A stretch of DNA of 64,000 nucleotides, from the NCBI RefSeq assembly GCF_025421715.1, contig NZ_JAOEFC010000002.1, positions 806,001-870,000 of the forward strand. The letters run 5' to 3'. Below the pieces are notes generated by a model. It was not told where the DNA came from, ran no database searches, and worked only from the letters and a program-made list of their open reading frames with translations. Position numbers and translations under genes: made by a program. The stretch comes from Microbacterium festucae (GTDB lineage: Bacteria; Actinomycetota; Actinomycetes; Actinomycetales; Microbacteriaceae). The number at the start of each line of letters is the position of its first letter. Position 1 is the first letter of the stretch. This document shows positions 7,435-17,036 of this stretch, piece after piece.

Positions 7435-8280
7435 TCAGCCGCGCGCGGCGGCGATCCGCGCGAAGTCGTCGATCGTGAGCTGTTCGGCGCGGGTGGTCGG
7501 GTCGACCCCGGCGGCGGTGAGCAGCTCGGAGGCGACGGCCGACGAGCCGCCGAGCACCTCCGACAGCGACTGGCGCAGCATCTTGCGGCGCTGCCCGAAC
7601 GCGGCGTCGACGATCTGGAACACCGCGCGGCGCTGCGCGTCGGTGCCGCGGGGCACGGCATCCCGCTCGAACGCCACCAGCACGCTGTCGACGTTGGGCA
7701 CGGGCCAGAACACCTGGCGCGACACGGTGCCGGCCAGCCGCCACGCGCCGTACCAGGCCGCCTTCACGCTGGGAGCCCCGTAGATCTTCGACCCGGGACC
7801 GGCCGCCAGACGCTCGCCGACCTCGGCCTGCACCATGACCACCCCGCGCTCGAGACCCTCGAAGGTCTCGAGGAAGTGCAGCAGCACCGGCACGCTCACG
7901 TTGTAGGGCAGGTTCGCCACGAGCACGTTCGGCGCGCCCGGCAGCTCGGTGACCCGCAGCGCGTCGGCGTCGACGACGGTGAGGGCCTCGGCGGGGACAC
8001 CGTGCGCGGCGGCGGTGGCCGGCAGCCGCTCGGCGAGGCGGTGGTCGATCTCGACGGCGGTCACCGGCGCGCCGGTCTCGAGGATCGCGAGGGTGAGCGA
8101 TCCGAGGCCCGGACCGATCTCCACCACGCGGTCGGCTGCGCTCACGCGGGCGACGTGGACGATCTTTCGCACCGTGTTGGCGTCGACGACGAAGTTCTGA
8201 CCGAGCTTCTTGGTCGGGGTCACGTCGAGGTCGGCGGCGAGCGCGCGGATCTCGGCGGCTCCGAGCAGGGTCACGGTCAT
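7435..8280 (-). CDS. rsmA: 16S rRNA (adenine1518/1519-N6)-dimethyltransferase
   Basis: A 281-residue RsmA/KsgA that dimethylates two adjacent adenines in helix 45 of 16S rRNA late in 30S assembly. Seen: KKLGQNFVVDANTVRKIV (family N-terminal signature), the SAM loop VVEIGPGLGSLTLAIL, the acidic VTAVEIDHRLAERL, and the catalytic NLPYNVSVPVL (NLPY motif), then the C-terminal helical domain with FGQRRKMLRQSL. I use the ATG at 8280 (MTVTLLGAAEIR) because it falls 7 nt after TAGGCT and aligns with family length. A longer upstream frame is repetitive and non-conserved. Confidence 0.96.
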   Translation of the reverse strand: MTVTLLGAAEIRALAADLDVTPTKKLGQNFVVDANTVRKIVHVARVSAADRVVEIGPGLGSLTLAILETGAPVTAVEIDHRLAERLPATAAAHGVPAEALTVVDADALRVTELPGAPNVLVANLPYNVSVPVLLHFLETFEGLERGVVMVQAEVGERLAAGPGSKIYGAPSVKAAWYGAWRLAGTVSRQVFWPVPNVDSVLVAFERDAVPRGTDAQRRAVFQIVDAAFGQRRKMLRQSLSEVLGGSSAVASELLTAAGVDPTTRAEQLTIDDFARIAAARG

Positions 8281-8287
8281 GCGCTCC

Positions 8288-8293
8288 AGCCTA
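8288..8293 (-). promoter_or_regulatory. -10 box (TAGGCT) of rsmA
   Basis: Minus-strand TAGGCT lies 7 nt before the ATG at 8280, so rsmA is probably leaderless. Confidence 0.5.
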
Positions 8294-8307
8294 CTGAGCG
8301 CCGCTGC

Positions 8308-8346
8308 GCAGCCCCGCCGCACCGCCACGCAGCCCCGCCGCACCGC
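8308..8346. repeat. 18-bp direct repeat, two copies
   Basis: GCAGCCCCGCCGCACCGC occurs at 8308-8325 and again at 8329-8346 (21-bp period) in the intergenic region shared by rsmA and the glycosyltransferase gene. The rest of 8281-8517 shows no obvious gene or structured element. Confidence 0.7.
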
Positions 8347-8517
8347 TCCCCCACCCGCCCCTCCCGCACCCCGGCCGACCGAGCCACGGCATCCAGCGGA
8401 TCGTCACACGCTGTTCACACCGGCGGAATGCGGTCGTCGTGCGGGAAGGCGCATGCTGAGACCTCACAGCGTCAACGTCGCCGCGGAACGAAATCGACAG
8501 CCATTCCGGGGGGAAAC

Positions 8518-10254
8518 ATGGCCAGATCGACTGAGTCCGGCGTGGGGCGGACCAGACCAGACCGAGGGACCGAGCGCAGCCCGAGTCCCGTGATGATCCT
8601 GTTGGTGCTGATCGCGACGATCGGCATCCTCGCGTACGCGGGGTTCCTGCTGGACCCCGCCCACCGCGGCGACTGGCTGCCGTACTCGATGGTCATCGTC
8701 GCCGAGACGATCCTCGTGGCCCAGGCGCTGCTGGCGATGTGGACGATCCTGTCGGCGGGCACCGACCCGCGCGACTTCGCCTACCACGATGCGGCGGCGC
8801 GCCTGCTGCCGCTGGTCACCGACGGCGACGACACGATGCACCTGCGGGCACGTCCCGTGCTCGTCGACGTGTTCGTCACCGTCTACGGCGAGGAGATCGA
8901 GACGGTGCGCCGCACGGTGCGCGCTGCCGTCGGCATGCGCGGCGCGCACCGCACCTGGGTGCTCGACGACGGGCGGTCGGATGCCGTGAAGCTCATGGCA
9001 TCCGAGGAGGGCGCCTGGTACCTGCGCCGGCTGAGCTCGCACGGGGCGAAGGCCGGCAACATCAACCACGCGCTGTCGATCGCGAAAGGTGAGTACTTCG
9101 TCATCCTCGACGCCGACTTCGTGCCCAAGCCGCACATGCTCGTGGAGATGCTGCCGGTGTTCGTGCACGAGCACGTGGCGTTCGTGCAGACCCCGCAGGC
9201 CTACGGCAACCTGCACACCGTGGTCGCCCGCGGCGCCGCCTACATGCAGACGGTGTTCTACCGGTTCATCCAGCCGGGTCGCAACCGCTTCAACGCCGCC
9301 TTCTGCGTGGGCACCAACGTCATGTTCCGTCGCACCGCCATCGACGACATCGGCGGCATGTGCACCGACTCGAAGTCGGAGGACGTGTGGACCTCGCTGC
9401 ACCTGCACGAGCGCGGCTGGCGCTCGGTGTTCCTGCCCGACGTGCTCGCCGTGGGCGAGGCGCCCGAGACCATCGAGGCCTACAGCAAGCAGCAGCTGCG
9501 CTGGGCGACCGGCGGGTTCGAGATCCTGCTGCAGCACAACCCGCTGTCGCCGCGGCGGCAGCTGACCACCGATCAGCGCATCCAGTACCTGGTGACGGCG
9601 ACGTTCTACCTCACCGGCATCTGCCCGCTGCTGCTGCTGCTCGTGCCGCCGCTGGAGATCTACTTCGACCTGCGGCCGATGACCCTCGACGTCACGGTGT
9701 TCACGTGGCTGCTGTACTACGCGGGGTTCTACGTCATGCAGATCGTGCTGGCCTGGTTCGCGGTGGGCTCGTTCCGCTGGGAGACGCTCACCCTCGCGTC
9801 GGTGTCGTTCCCCATCTACGCCAAGGCGCTGTGGAACGTGATGACCGGGAAGGATGTCGGCTGGCACGTCACCGGGTCGGCGTCGCGGCGCTCGCCGTTC
9901 GAGTTCATCATCCCGCAGGTGCTGTTCTTCCTGTTCCTCGCCCTCACCACCGTCGTGGGGGTGTGGCGCGACGTCGGCATCGGCGAGGTGACCCTGGCGA
10001 CCATGTGGAACGCGACCAACACGGTGATCCTGGGCGCGTTCGTGGTGACCGCCGCCCGCGAGGCGCACGTGCTCGCCCACCCGCGCGCCGTGCCGGTCGC
10101 CGCCGCGCCGGTCGCGCCGGCCGCGCCGATCACGATCGTGGCCCGGCCGGTGCGGGAGCCGGAGCCGGCGACCGTGGCGATCGCGGTGGCCGCCGCAGCC
10201 CCGGCGGCACGTCGCCGCCGCACGCAGCTCACCGAGACGGGAGTGCGCTCATGA
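8518..10254 (+). CDS. Membrane GT2 beta-glycan synthase (cellulose/curdlan-synthase-like)
   Basis: A 578-residue processive glycosyltransferase of the inner membrane. Two N-terminal membrane helices are followed by a cytosolic GT-A domain with the full processive motif set: VTVYGEE, VLDDGRSD (first Asp, about residue 149), LDADF (DxD, about 199), KSEDVW (about 287) and QQLRWATGG (QxxRW, about 325). Four or five C-terminal helices follow, then a Pro/Ala tail. Such enzymes polymerise UDP-sugars into beta-glycans and extrude them. The ATG at 8518 has GGGGGG/A just upstream. It is coupled (ATGA) to an HlyD-like gene and then to a GH81 beta-1,3-glucanase, which hints at a glucan with beta-1,3 bonds. 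Product specificity cannot be read from sequence. Confidence 0.9.
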   Translation: MARSTESGVGRTRPDRGTERSPSPVMILLVLIATIGILAYAGFLLDPAHRGDWLPYSMVIVAETILVAQALLAMWTILSAGTDPRDFAYHDAAARLLPLVTDGDDTMHLRARPVLVDVFVTVYGEEIETVRRTVRAAVGMRGAHRTWVLDDGRSDAVKLMASEEGAWYLRRLSSHGAKAGNINHALSIAKGEYFVILDADFVPKPHMLVEMLPVFVHEHVAFVQTPQAYGNLHTVVARGAAYMQTVFYRFIQPGRNRFNAAFCVGTNVMFRRTAIDDIGGMCTDSKSEDVWTSLHLHERGWRSVFLPDVLAVGEAPETIEAYSKQQLRWATGGFEILLQHNPLSPRRQLTTDQRIQYLVTATFYLTGICPLLLLLVPPLEIYFDLRPMTLDVTVFTWLLYYAGFYVMQIVLAWFAVGSFRWETLTLASVSFPIYAKALWNVMTGKDVGWHVTGSASRRSPFEFIIPQVLFFLFLALTTVVGVWRDVGIGEVTLATMWNATNTVILGAFVVTAAREAHVLAHPRAVPVAAAPVAPAAPITIVARPVREPEPATVAIAVAAAAPAARRRRTQLTETGVRS

Positions 10255-10970
10255 CGTGGCGGTCGCGGATGCGGCTGTTCGTCGGGCTCGTCGCGACGCT
10301 CGCGGTGGTGGCCGCCTGCACGCTGCTGTTCACGCAGCGGCAGAACTCGGTGCGCAGCGACAGCGCCGCCATCGTCGCCCAGGAGTACCCGGTGGGCACC
10401 GACTACGGCGGCATCGTGACGGCGCAGTTCGCCCACGAGGGCGATGCCGTCACCGCCGGCGAGGTGCTCTTCGAGGTGCACAGTCCGCAGCTGCAGCGGG
10501 ACGTCGCGCTCGGCGTCGTGGCAGGCGGGGCGGATGCCGCGGCGGGGACGACCGCGGTGACGGCGAGCGTCGACGGCATCCTCGCCGACATCCGGGTGCC
10601 GCAGGGCGGGTTCGCGCAGGCGGGGAGCGAGCTGGCGACCATCTCGCGTGACGCGTCGCTGAGTGTGGAGGGCGAGTTCGTGCTCACCCCGCGCGACTAC
10701 GCGCGGATCACGGCGGGCACGACCGCCGAGATCGAGCTGCCCAACCGCTCGGTGCTGACCGGGCGGGTCACCACGATCGACGTCGCCACCGTCGACGGGC
10801 AGGCCGCCGCGACGGTCGCCCTCGACAGCGACGCGCTGGCGGTGGCCACGGCCGACTGGCTGTTCCAGCCCGGCACCCCCGTGGCCGTGACGCTGCGGCT
10901 GCGCGACGAGGGCCCGTTCGCCGGGGTGCACGAGGCGATCGCCGACCTGCTCGGGAAGATCGGACTGTGA
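10251..10970 (+). CDS. HlyD/membrane-fusion-like single-pass protein, glycan synthase partner
   Basis: 239 residues. A short cytosolic start and one membrane helix (about residues 8-27, RLFVGLVATLAVVAACTLLF) are followed by a biotinyl/lipoyl-type barrel (GGIVTAQFAHEGDAVTAGEVLFEVHSPQ, and later SVDGILADIRVPQGG) and a beta-rich HlyD-like domain. It starts at an ATG that overlaps the synthase stop (ATGA) and ends overlapping the GH81 gene (GTGA). The set-up recalls Alg8-Alg44, where an HlyD-like domain partners a GT2 synthase (established for alginate; the parallel is inference). It probably sits outside the membrane next to the synthase. Confidence 0.75.
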   Translation: MTWRSRMRLFVGLVATLAVVAACTLLFTQRQNSVRSDSAAIVAQEYPVGTDYGGIVTAQFAHEGDAVTAGEVLFEVHSPQLQRDVALGVVAGGADAAAGTTAVTASVDGILADIRVPQGGFAQAGSELATISRDASLSVEGEFVLTPRDYARITAGTTAEIELPNRSVLTGRVTTIDVATVDGQAAATVALDSDALAVATADWLFQPGTPVAVTLRLRDEGPFAGVHEAIADLLGKIGL

Positions 10971-12988
10971 CCCGGCGGCGGTGGGCGGCGGTGGCAGTCG
11001 TGGTGGCGGCCGCGCTGACGGGGTGCGCGCCGCAGGCGGTCGCGATCACTCCCCCGACCGCCCCGCCCGCCGTCGGCGAGGCAGCGGTCGCCGTGCCCGA
11101 CCTGGCCGACCTCCCGGTCGAGCCGATCGCGGCGCCGCCGGCCCTGCGGGTGGCGACGGACGTGATCCCGCCCACGAACCGCTGGTACTCGGGGCTGGCG
11201 TTCGCGGCCGACGACGTGCCGGTCTACCCCTTCCCGCTGGCCGTGCTGCCCACCGACACCGGACTCACGATGGGCGTGCCGCCGGTGCGCGCCGGGGAGG
11301 CGACCGTCGGCGCGGCCTTCGCCGGCGGCCTGGCCGTCGACCTCGGCGGTCGGGCGCCGCTCGCGCGCGAGATCGTGCGCGCCGACGAGGTGTCGGTGAC
11401 GCTCGAGTACCGCGACGACGACGGCGCGGTGGCCCGCGTGACCCTGGCCGAGGGGTCGCCGCTCGTGTCGGTCGTGGCCGCCCGGCCGGCCACGCTCACG
11501 CTGCCCGTCGCACCGCGCGCGGTCGGGGATGCCGCCGTGGTCGAGACCACGGTCGACGGCGCGGCCGCCGCGTTCCTGGTCGCCGCCCCCGCCGGCGCGG
11601 TGCAGGGCGCCGCGGTGACCCTCGCTGCCGGTGAGGCCGTGCAGCTGGCGGCACTGCCGAACGGCGCGGATGCCGCGGCGTGGGCCGACGCGGTGGGCGC
11701 ACCGGTGACGGGGGTGTCGACCACCGCGGCCGTCGGCGCGGAGGCGACGACCACGCTGCGCTACGACGGCACCGACACGACGGTGCTCGTGCCCTTCCCC
11801 GGCGCGACCGCCGGCGGGGCGGATGAGGCCACGTGCGATCTCGGCGGCTACGAGACGCCGTACGGCCCGGTGGCGGCGTGCGCGGCCACGACGCTCACCC
11901 GCACCGTGCCGGTGCTCACCCCGACCTCCCGCTACCCGCTCGACGGCCTGGGCGCTGATGCGCGCGGCGCCCTCGCCGCCCAGGTGGCCACCGACCTCGA
12001 CAGCACCGCGCCGCTGCCGGCCGACACCTACTTCGGCGGCAAGGCGCTGGCGCGCCTGGCGGCCCTGCACGAGGTGGCCGCCGCCCTCGGCGACGACGCG
12101 CTCGCCGCGCGGATCGCCGACCGGCTCGCCGCGGAGCTCGATCCCTGGCTCGACGTCGACGGCTGCCGGCAGCGCTCCGAACGCTGCTTCGTGTACGACG
12201 ATCGGCTGCGACTGGTCGTCGGCAAGACCGTCTCGTTCGGCTCGGAGGAGGGCAACGACCACCACTTCCACTACGGCTACTTCCTCTCCGCCGCCGCGGT
12301 GCTCGCCACCGCCCGCCCCGACCTCGTCGAGCGGATGCGCCCCGTGATGACGGTGCTGGCCGCCGACATCGTCACGGGCGCCGCCGACGGGGCGCTGCCG
12401 GCGCTGCGCACCTTCGACCCGTACCGCGGCCACTCGTGGGCGTCGGGGTTCTCGCCCTTCGCCGACGGCAACAACCAGGAATCCAGCTCCGAGGCGGTCG
12501 CCGCCTGGAACGGGGTCGCGCTGTGGGCCGCAGCCGCCGGCGACACGGCGCTGGCCGCCCGTGCGACGTGGCTGCTGTCGACCGAGGCCGATGCGGCGCG
12601 GCGCCTGTGGCTCGAACCCGACGCCCTGCCCGCCCCGTACGCGCACGGCATCGTCTCGCTCACCTGGAGCGCCAAGCGCGACTACGCCACCTGGTTCAGC
12701 CCCGAGCCCTCGGCGATCCTCGGCATCCAGCTGCTGCCGCTGGGCCCGGTGAGTCTGCAGTACCTCGGCGACGATCCGCAGCGCGTCGCCGCCACCGTCG
12801 CCGAGGCCGGCGACGCGGCCTTCACCGGTCCGCTCGGCGACTATGTGAACGGGTACGCCGCCCTCGCCGGGCCCGCCGCGCTCGCCGACGCCGAAGCGCG
12901 CCTGGCCGCCCGCACCGAGGTCGACGACGGCTGGTCGCCGGCCCTCGCCCGGGCGTGGCTGGCCGCCGTCGCCCTGCGCGGCGGGTGA
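10967..12988 (+). CDS. GH81 endo-beta-1,3-glucanase lipoprotein
   Basis: 673 residues, GTG start overlapping the previous stop. A lipoprotein signal ends in the lipobox ALTGC with Cys20. GH81 hallmarks: PPTNRWYSGLAF near the mature N-terminus, EEGNDHHFHYGYFLSAAAVLA (about residues 425-445, catalytic region with the conserved Asp) and FADGNNQESSSEAVAAWNG (about 496-514, with the catalytic glutamates). GH81 enzymes cleave beta-1,3-glucans. Being co-translated with a beta-glycan synthase and anchored to the membrane, it may trim or release the polymer rather than feed on external glucan, much as cellulases are found in cellulose synthase operons (inference). Confidence 0.9.
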   Translation: MTRRRWAAVAVVVAAALTGCAPQAVAITPPTAPPAVGEAAVAVPDLADLPVEPIAAPPALRVATDVIPPTNRWYSGLAFAADDVPVYPFPLAVLPTDTGLTMGVPPVRAGEATVGAAFAGGLAVDLGGRAPLAREIVRADEVSVTLEYRDDDGAVARVTLAEGSPLVSVVAARPATLTLPVAPRAVGDAAVVETTVDGAAAAFLVAAPAGAVQGAAVTLAAGEAVQLAALPNGADAAAWADAVGAPVTGVSTTAAVGAEATTTLRYDGTDTTVLVPFPGATAGGADEATCDLGGYETPYGPVAACAATTLTRTVPVLTPTSRYPLDGLGADARGALAAQVATDLDSTAPLPADTYFGGKALARLAALHEVAAALGDDALAARIADRLAAELDPWLDVDGCRQRSERCFVYDDRLRLVVGKTVSFGSEEGNDHHFHYGYFLSAAAVLATARPDLVERMRPVMTVLAADIVTGAADGALPALRTFDPYRGHSWASGFSPFADGNNQESSSEAVAAWNGVALWAAAAGDTALAARATWLLSTEADAARRLWLEPDALPAPYAHGIVSLTWSAKRDYATWFSPEPSAILGIQLLPLGPVSLQYLGDDPQRVAATVAEAGDAAFTGPLGDYVNGYAALAGPAALADAEARLAARTEVDDGWSPALARAWLAAVALRGG

Positions 12989-12997
12989 GAGCCGCGC
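12976..12997. terminator. Possible bidirectional hairpin between GH81 and hemL
   Basis: GCGCGGC (12976-12982) pairs with GCCGCGC (12991-12997) across an 8-nt loop exactly where the two genes converge (stops 10 nt apart). There is no T tract, so this is a weak terminator call. Confidence 0.4.
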
Positions 12998-12998
12998 C

Positions 12999-14306
12999 TC
13001 AGCCGGCGGCGGCCGCCGCGGCGGCGGGGAGCGCCGCGAACACCTCGTCGAGCACGGCCGCGTCGTGCGCGGCGGTGACGAACCAGGCCTCGTAGGCCGA
13101 CGGCGGCAGCGAGACCCCGGCGTCGAGCATCGCGTGGAAGAAGCGGCGGTACGCCTCGGCATCCTGCCGCTGCGCGGTGGCGTAGTCGGGCACGCCGCCG
13201 GTGACGGCCTCGCCGAAGAAGACGCTGAACAGGGTGCCCGCGCGCTGCACGACGTGGGGCACGCCCGCCGCGCGCAGCGCCGCGCCGACCGCGGCCGAGA
13301 GCGCGTCGGATGCCGTCGCCAGACGCGCGTAGACGTCGGCGTCGGCGCAGCGCAGCGTCGCCAGGCCCGCGGCGACGGCCACCGGGTTCCCGCTGAGGGT
13401 GCCGGCCTGGTAGACCGGCCCGGTCGGGGCGAGCAGGTCCATGACATCGGCGCGACCGCCCACCGCGGCCACCGGCATCCCGCCGCCGATGACCTTGCCG
13501 AAGGTGACGAGGTCGGCCACGACGGGCTCGCCCGCGTCGCGCAGCACCTGCGCGTAACCGCCTTCGGCGGCGCGGAAGCCGGTGAGCACCTCGTCGCTGA
13601 TCAGCAGCGCCCCCTCACGGCGGCACACCTCCGCCAGCAGCGCCGAGAACCCGGGCGCCGGCGGCACGACCCCCATGTTGGCGGCGGCGGCCTCGGTGAT
13701 GACGGCGGCGATGCGGCCCGGGTGGGCGGCGAAGACCGCTTCGAGGGCGGCGGTGTCGTTGTAGGGGACGACGAGGGTCTGCGCGGCGATCGCCTCGGGC
13801 ACCCCCGCAGATCCCGGCAGCGCGAACGTCGCCAGGCCCGAGCCGGCCGCGGCCAGCAGCCCGTCGGAGTGGCCGTGGTAGTGCCCGGCGAACTTCACGA
13901 GCAGGTCGCGGCCGGTGGCGCCGCGCGCCAGGCGGATGGCGGTCATCGTGGCCTCGGTGCCGGTGGAGACCAGGCGCACCTTCTCCACGCCGGGCACGCG
14001 CGCGGCGATGAGCTCGGCCAGCTCGGCCTCGGCCGGCGTCGGCGCGCCGAACGAGAGCCCGCGGCGGGCGGCGGCGACGACCGCCTCGACCACCTCGGGG
14101 TGGGCGTGGCCGAGCAGGGCCGGGCCCCAGCTGGCGACGAGGTCGACATAGCGGCGCCCGTCGGCGTCGACGACGTGGGCGCCGGCGGCCGACGTGATGA
14201 ACCGGGGCGTGCCGCCCACCGAGCCGTAGGCGCGCACGGGCGAGTCGACCCCTCCGGGGATCACGGCCTGCGCGCGGGCGAAGAGGCGGTCGTTGGCACT
14301 GGTCAT
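12999..14306 (-). CDS. hemL: Glutamate-1-semialdehyde 2,1-aminomutase
   Basis: 435 residues, a PLP enzyme that converts glutamate-1-semialdehyde to 5-aminolevulinate, the second step of the C5 route started by HemA. Seen: [22 protein letters not shown] (N-terminal signature), [37 protein letters not shown] (PLP-binding Asp) and [17 protein letters not shown] with the Schiff-base Lys near residue 268. The ATG at 14306 overlaps the hemB stop (ATGA) and has AGGAG upstream. It is the last gene of the haem operon and ends convergently with the GH81 gene. Confidence 0.97.
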   Translation of the reverse strand: MTSANDRLFARAQAVIPGGVDSPVRAYGSVGGTPRFITSAAGAHVVDADGRRYVDLVASWGPALLGHAHPEVVEAVVAAARRGLSFGAPTPAEAELAELIAARVPGVEKVRLVSTGTEATMTAIRLARGATGRDLLVKFAGHYHGHSDGLLAAAGSGLATFALPGSAGVPEAIAAQTLVVPYNDTAALEAVFAAHPGRIAAVITEAAAANMGVVPPAPGFSALLAEVCRREGALLISDEVLTGFRAAEGGYAQVLRDAGEPVVADLVTFGKVIGGGMPVAAVGGRADVMDLLAPTGPVYQAGTLSGNPVAVAAGLATLRCADADVYARLATASDALSAAVGAALRAAGVPHVVQRAGTLFSVFFGEAVTGGVPDYATAQRQDAEAYRRFFHAMLDAGVSLPPSAYEAWFVTAAHDAAVLDEVFAALPAAAAAAAG

Positions 14307-15298
14307 GCGAGGCTCCTGCCGTCGTTCAGCCACCCGGCGACCTCGATCGCCCAGTAGGTGAGGATCGCTTCGGCCCCGGCCCGGCGGATGCCCACGAGGC
14401 TCTCGCCGATGGCGCGCTCACGGTCGATGAGCCCCGCCGCCGCGGCGGTCTCGATGAGGGCGTACTCCCCCGACACCTGGTAGGCCCACACCGGCACGGT
14501 GGCCGCGTCGGCCACGCGGGCCAGCACGTCGAGGTAGGGCCCGGCGGGCTTGACCATGACGACGTCGGCGCCCTCGTCGATGTCGGCGAGGGCCTCGGCC
14601 ACCCCCTCCCGCCCGTTGGCGGGATCGAGCTGGTAGGTGCGCCGGTCGCCCTGCAGGGTCGACTCGACGGCGTCGCGGAAGGGGCCGTAGAACGCCGAGG
14701 CGTACTTGGCGGAGTAGGCGAGGATCACCACGTCGCTGCGACCGGCGGCATCCAGCGCCTGCCGGCAGGCGGCCACCTGGCCGTCCATCATGCCCGACAG
14801 GCCCAGCACATCGGCGCCGGCGGCGGCCTGGGCCACCGCCATCCGCGCGTACACCTCGAGGGTGGCGTCGTTGTCGACGCTGCCGTCGGCGGCGAGCACA
14901 CCGCAGTGGCCGTGGTCGGTGAACTCGTCCAGGCACAGGTCGGCCTGCACGGTGAGGCGACCGGCGGCGGCGGTGACGGCGACCGCGATGGCGCGGTTGA
15001 GGATGCCGTCCGGGTCGACGGCGCCCGAGCCGACGGCATCCCGGGTGGCGGGCACCCCGAACAGCATGATGCCGCCCAGGCCCGCCGCGGCGGCCTGTTC
15101 GACGACGGCGGGGAGGGCCTCGAGCGGATGCTGCGAGACTCCGGGCATGCTCGCGATGGGCTGCGCGGCGTCGATCCCCTCTTTCACGAAGACGGGCAGC
15201 ACCAGCTCGCTCGGGTGCAGGTGATGCTCGGCGGCGAGACGGCGCAGCGCCGGGGTGGCGCGCAGCCGCCGCAGGCGGCGGGTGGGGAACGAGGTCAT
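14303..15298 (-). CDS. hemB: Porphobilinogen synthase (delta-aminolevulinate dehydratase)
   Basis: 331 residues. It condenses two 5-aminolevulinates to porphobilinogen. The two active-site lysines are in [16 protein letters not shown] (about 197) and [11 protein letters not shown] (about 250). The metal loop reads [15 protein letters not shown]: two of the three usual zinc cysteines are kept, but the middle one is Asp, so this is a mixed Cys/Asp site rather than the classical three-Cys zinc site. The ATG overlaps the hemD stop (ATGA) and the gene's own stop overlaps hemL (ATGA). Confidence 0.97.
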   Translation of the reverse strand: MTSFPTRRLRRLRATPALRRLAAEHHLHPSELVLPVFVKEGIDAAQPIASMPGVSQHPLEALPAVVEQAAAAGLGGIMLFGVPATRDAVGSGAVDPDGILNRAIAVAVTAAAGRLTVQADLCLDEFTDHGHCGVLAADGSVDNDATLEVYARMAVAQAAAGADVLGLSGMMDGQVAACRQALDAAGRSDVVILAYSAKYASAFYGPFRDAVESTLQGDRRTYQLDPANGREGVAEALADIDEGADVVMVKPAGPYLDVLARVADAATVPVWAYQVSGEYALIETAAAAGLIDRERAIGESLVGIRRAGAEAILTYWAIEVAGWLNDGRSLA

Positions 15299-16095
15299 CG
15301 GAGGTCCTCCGGGTGGGGCGTGGAGCCGGGGTGACGGTCGGTGTCGTCGAGTTCGGCGACGAGGGCGTCGATCGACTGGGTCGCCGCGGTGTATCCCACG
15401 GTATAGCCGAGGGCGGTGGCGTCGGCGGTGGTGCCGGGGCCGATCGAGGCGATGAGGGTGCCGGCGGGCAGGCCCGGCACCTGACGGCGCAGCTCGCGCC
15501 CCACGCTGAGCGAGGTGAGCAGCACGACGTCGATGTCGCCGGCGGCGAGCGCGTGCTGCACGGCGGGGTCGAGGTCGACCCCCACGGTGCGGTAGCCGAT
15601 GCAGACGTCGACGGCGAAGCCGCGCATCTCGAGCTCGTCGCTGATGTGGGCGGTGGCGAGGTCGGAGCGCAGCACGAGGCAGCGGCCCGTCGTGGCGGGG
15701 CTGCGTCCGGTGCGCCACTGCGCGATGAGGGCCGCGGCCGACGAGGTGCCCACCGGCACGAACGAGACCTCTCCCCCGGCGTCGGCGACGGCGCGGGCGG
15801 TGGCCCGGCCGACGGCGGCCACCTGGGTGCGGGCGGGCAGGCGGATGCCGGCGGCGACGAGCTGCTCGACGGCGGCGGCGCTGGTGACGAACAGCCATGC
15901 GTAGGCGCCGTCGGCGAGCGCGGCGAACGCACGGTCGCGGGCGGCGAGGTCGCGGGGCGGGGCGGAGGCGATGAGCGGGGCGACGACGCCCTCGGCGCCG
16001 CGGCGGGCGAGGTCGGCGGCCACGCGCGCGCCCCAGTCGCCGCCGCGCGGGATCAGTACCCGGGCGCCGTGCAGCCGGCCGGTCGGCCCGCTCAC
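15295..16095 (-). CDS. hemD: Uroporphyrinogen-III synthase
   Basis: 266 residues. It closes and inverts ring D of hydroxymethylbilane to give uroporphyrinogen III. The family is poorly conserved, but the two-domain layout is clear: [22 protein letters not shown], then [74 protein letters not shown] and [17 protein letters not shown] chose GTG at 16095, which overlaps the hemC stop as GTGA, consistent with the other junctions in this operon. Confidence 0.9.
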   Translation of the reverse strand: MSGPTGRLHGARVLIPRGGDWGARVAADLARRGAEGVVAPLIASAPPRDLAARDRAFAALADGAYAWLFVTSAAAVEQLVAAGIRLPARTQVAAVGRATARAVADAGGEVSFVPVGTSSAAALIAQWRTGRSPATTGRCLVLRSDLATAHISDELEMRGFAVDVCIGYRTVGVDLDPAVQHALAAGDIDVVLLTSLSVGRELRRQVPGLPAGTLIASIGPGTTADATALGYTVGYTAATQSIDALVAELDDTDRHPGSTPHPEDLR

Positions 16096-17036
16096 ACCGT
16101 CGTCCCGGCGAGGTCGGCGAGCTCTCCCGCGCCGCGCTCGAGCAGTTCGTCGACGATCGCGGCGGCGAGCTGTTCGCGCCCGGTCACCGCCCCGCCGCGC
16201 GGCACGGTGCGCTCCACGCGCACGCTGCGTGCGCCGTCGAGCGCGTACACCTCGGCCACGGCGTGCACATCGTCGCCGGAGATGCGGGCGGCGATGCCGA
16301 CGGGCGCGGCGCAGCCCGCTTCCAGCAGTCGCAGCACGGCGCGCTCCAGGAGGCTCGTGGCCTCGGCGTCGGCGTCGGTGATGCGGGACACGAGTGCGAT
16401 GGTCGCCGCGTCGTCGGTGCGCACCTCGACCGCCAGCGCCCCCTGCCCGGCCGACGAGGGCCAGGCCTCGTCGTCGAAGGTGTCGGTGACGGCGCCGGTG
16501 CGACCGATGCGGGTGAGCCCGGCGCGCGCCAGCACGATCGCGTCGTACTCGCCGTCGGCGACCTTGCGCAGCCGCGTGTCGACGTTGCCGCGGATGCCGC
16601 GCACCTGCAGGTCGGGGCGGCGGTGCAGCAGCTGGGCCACCCGCCGCGGCGACCCCGATCCGACGACCGCGCCGGGGGGCAGGGCGTCGAGGGTGAGCCC
16701 GTCGCGGGCGCACAGCACGTCGCCCTGCGGCGCGCGCGGCGGCACCGCGGCGATCACCAGACCCGGCACCGGGGCGGTGGGCAGGTCTTTCATCGAGTGC
16801 ACGACGAGGTCGCACTCGCCGCGCAGCAGCGCCTCGCGCAGCGCCGCGACGAACACGCCGGTGCCGCCGAGCTGGGTGAGCGGCCCGGTGAGCACGTCAC
16901 CGGCGGTGGTGATGGGGACGAGCTCCACCTCGCGGCCGGTGGCGGCGCGCAGCGCATCGGCCACGTGGCCCGACTGGGTCGTGGCCAGCAGGCTCGCGCG
17001 CGTGCCGAGCCGCAGCGGCGCGGTGGCGTCGGTCAC
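16092..17036 (-). CDS. hemC: Hydroxymethylbilane synthase (porphobilinogen deaminase)
   Basis: 314 residues. It polymerises four porphobilinogens on a covalently bound dipyrromethane. Seen: [48 protein letters not shown] (substrate-binding region), [26 protein letters not shown] and [10 protein letters not shown], with the cofactor cysteine near residue 240. The GTG start overlaps the hemH stop (GTGA). Confidence 0.97.
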   Translation of the reverse strand: MTDATAPLRLGTRASLLATTQSGHVADALRAATGREVELVPITTAGDVLTGPLTQLGGTGVFVAALREALLRGECDLVVHSMKDLPTAPVPGLVIAAVPPRAPQGDVLCARDGLTLDALPPGAVVGSGSPRRVAQLLHRRPDLQVRGIRGNVDTRLRKVADGEYDAIVLARAGLTRIGRTGAVTDTFDDEAWPSSAGQGALAVEVRTDDAATIALVSRITDADAEATSLLERAVLRLLEAGCAAPVGIAARISGDDVHAVAEVYALDGARSVRVERTVPRGGAVTGREQLAAAIVDELLERGAGELADLAGTTV

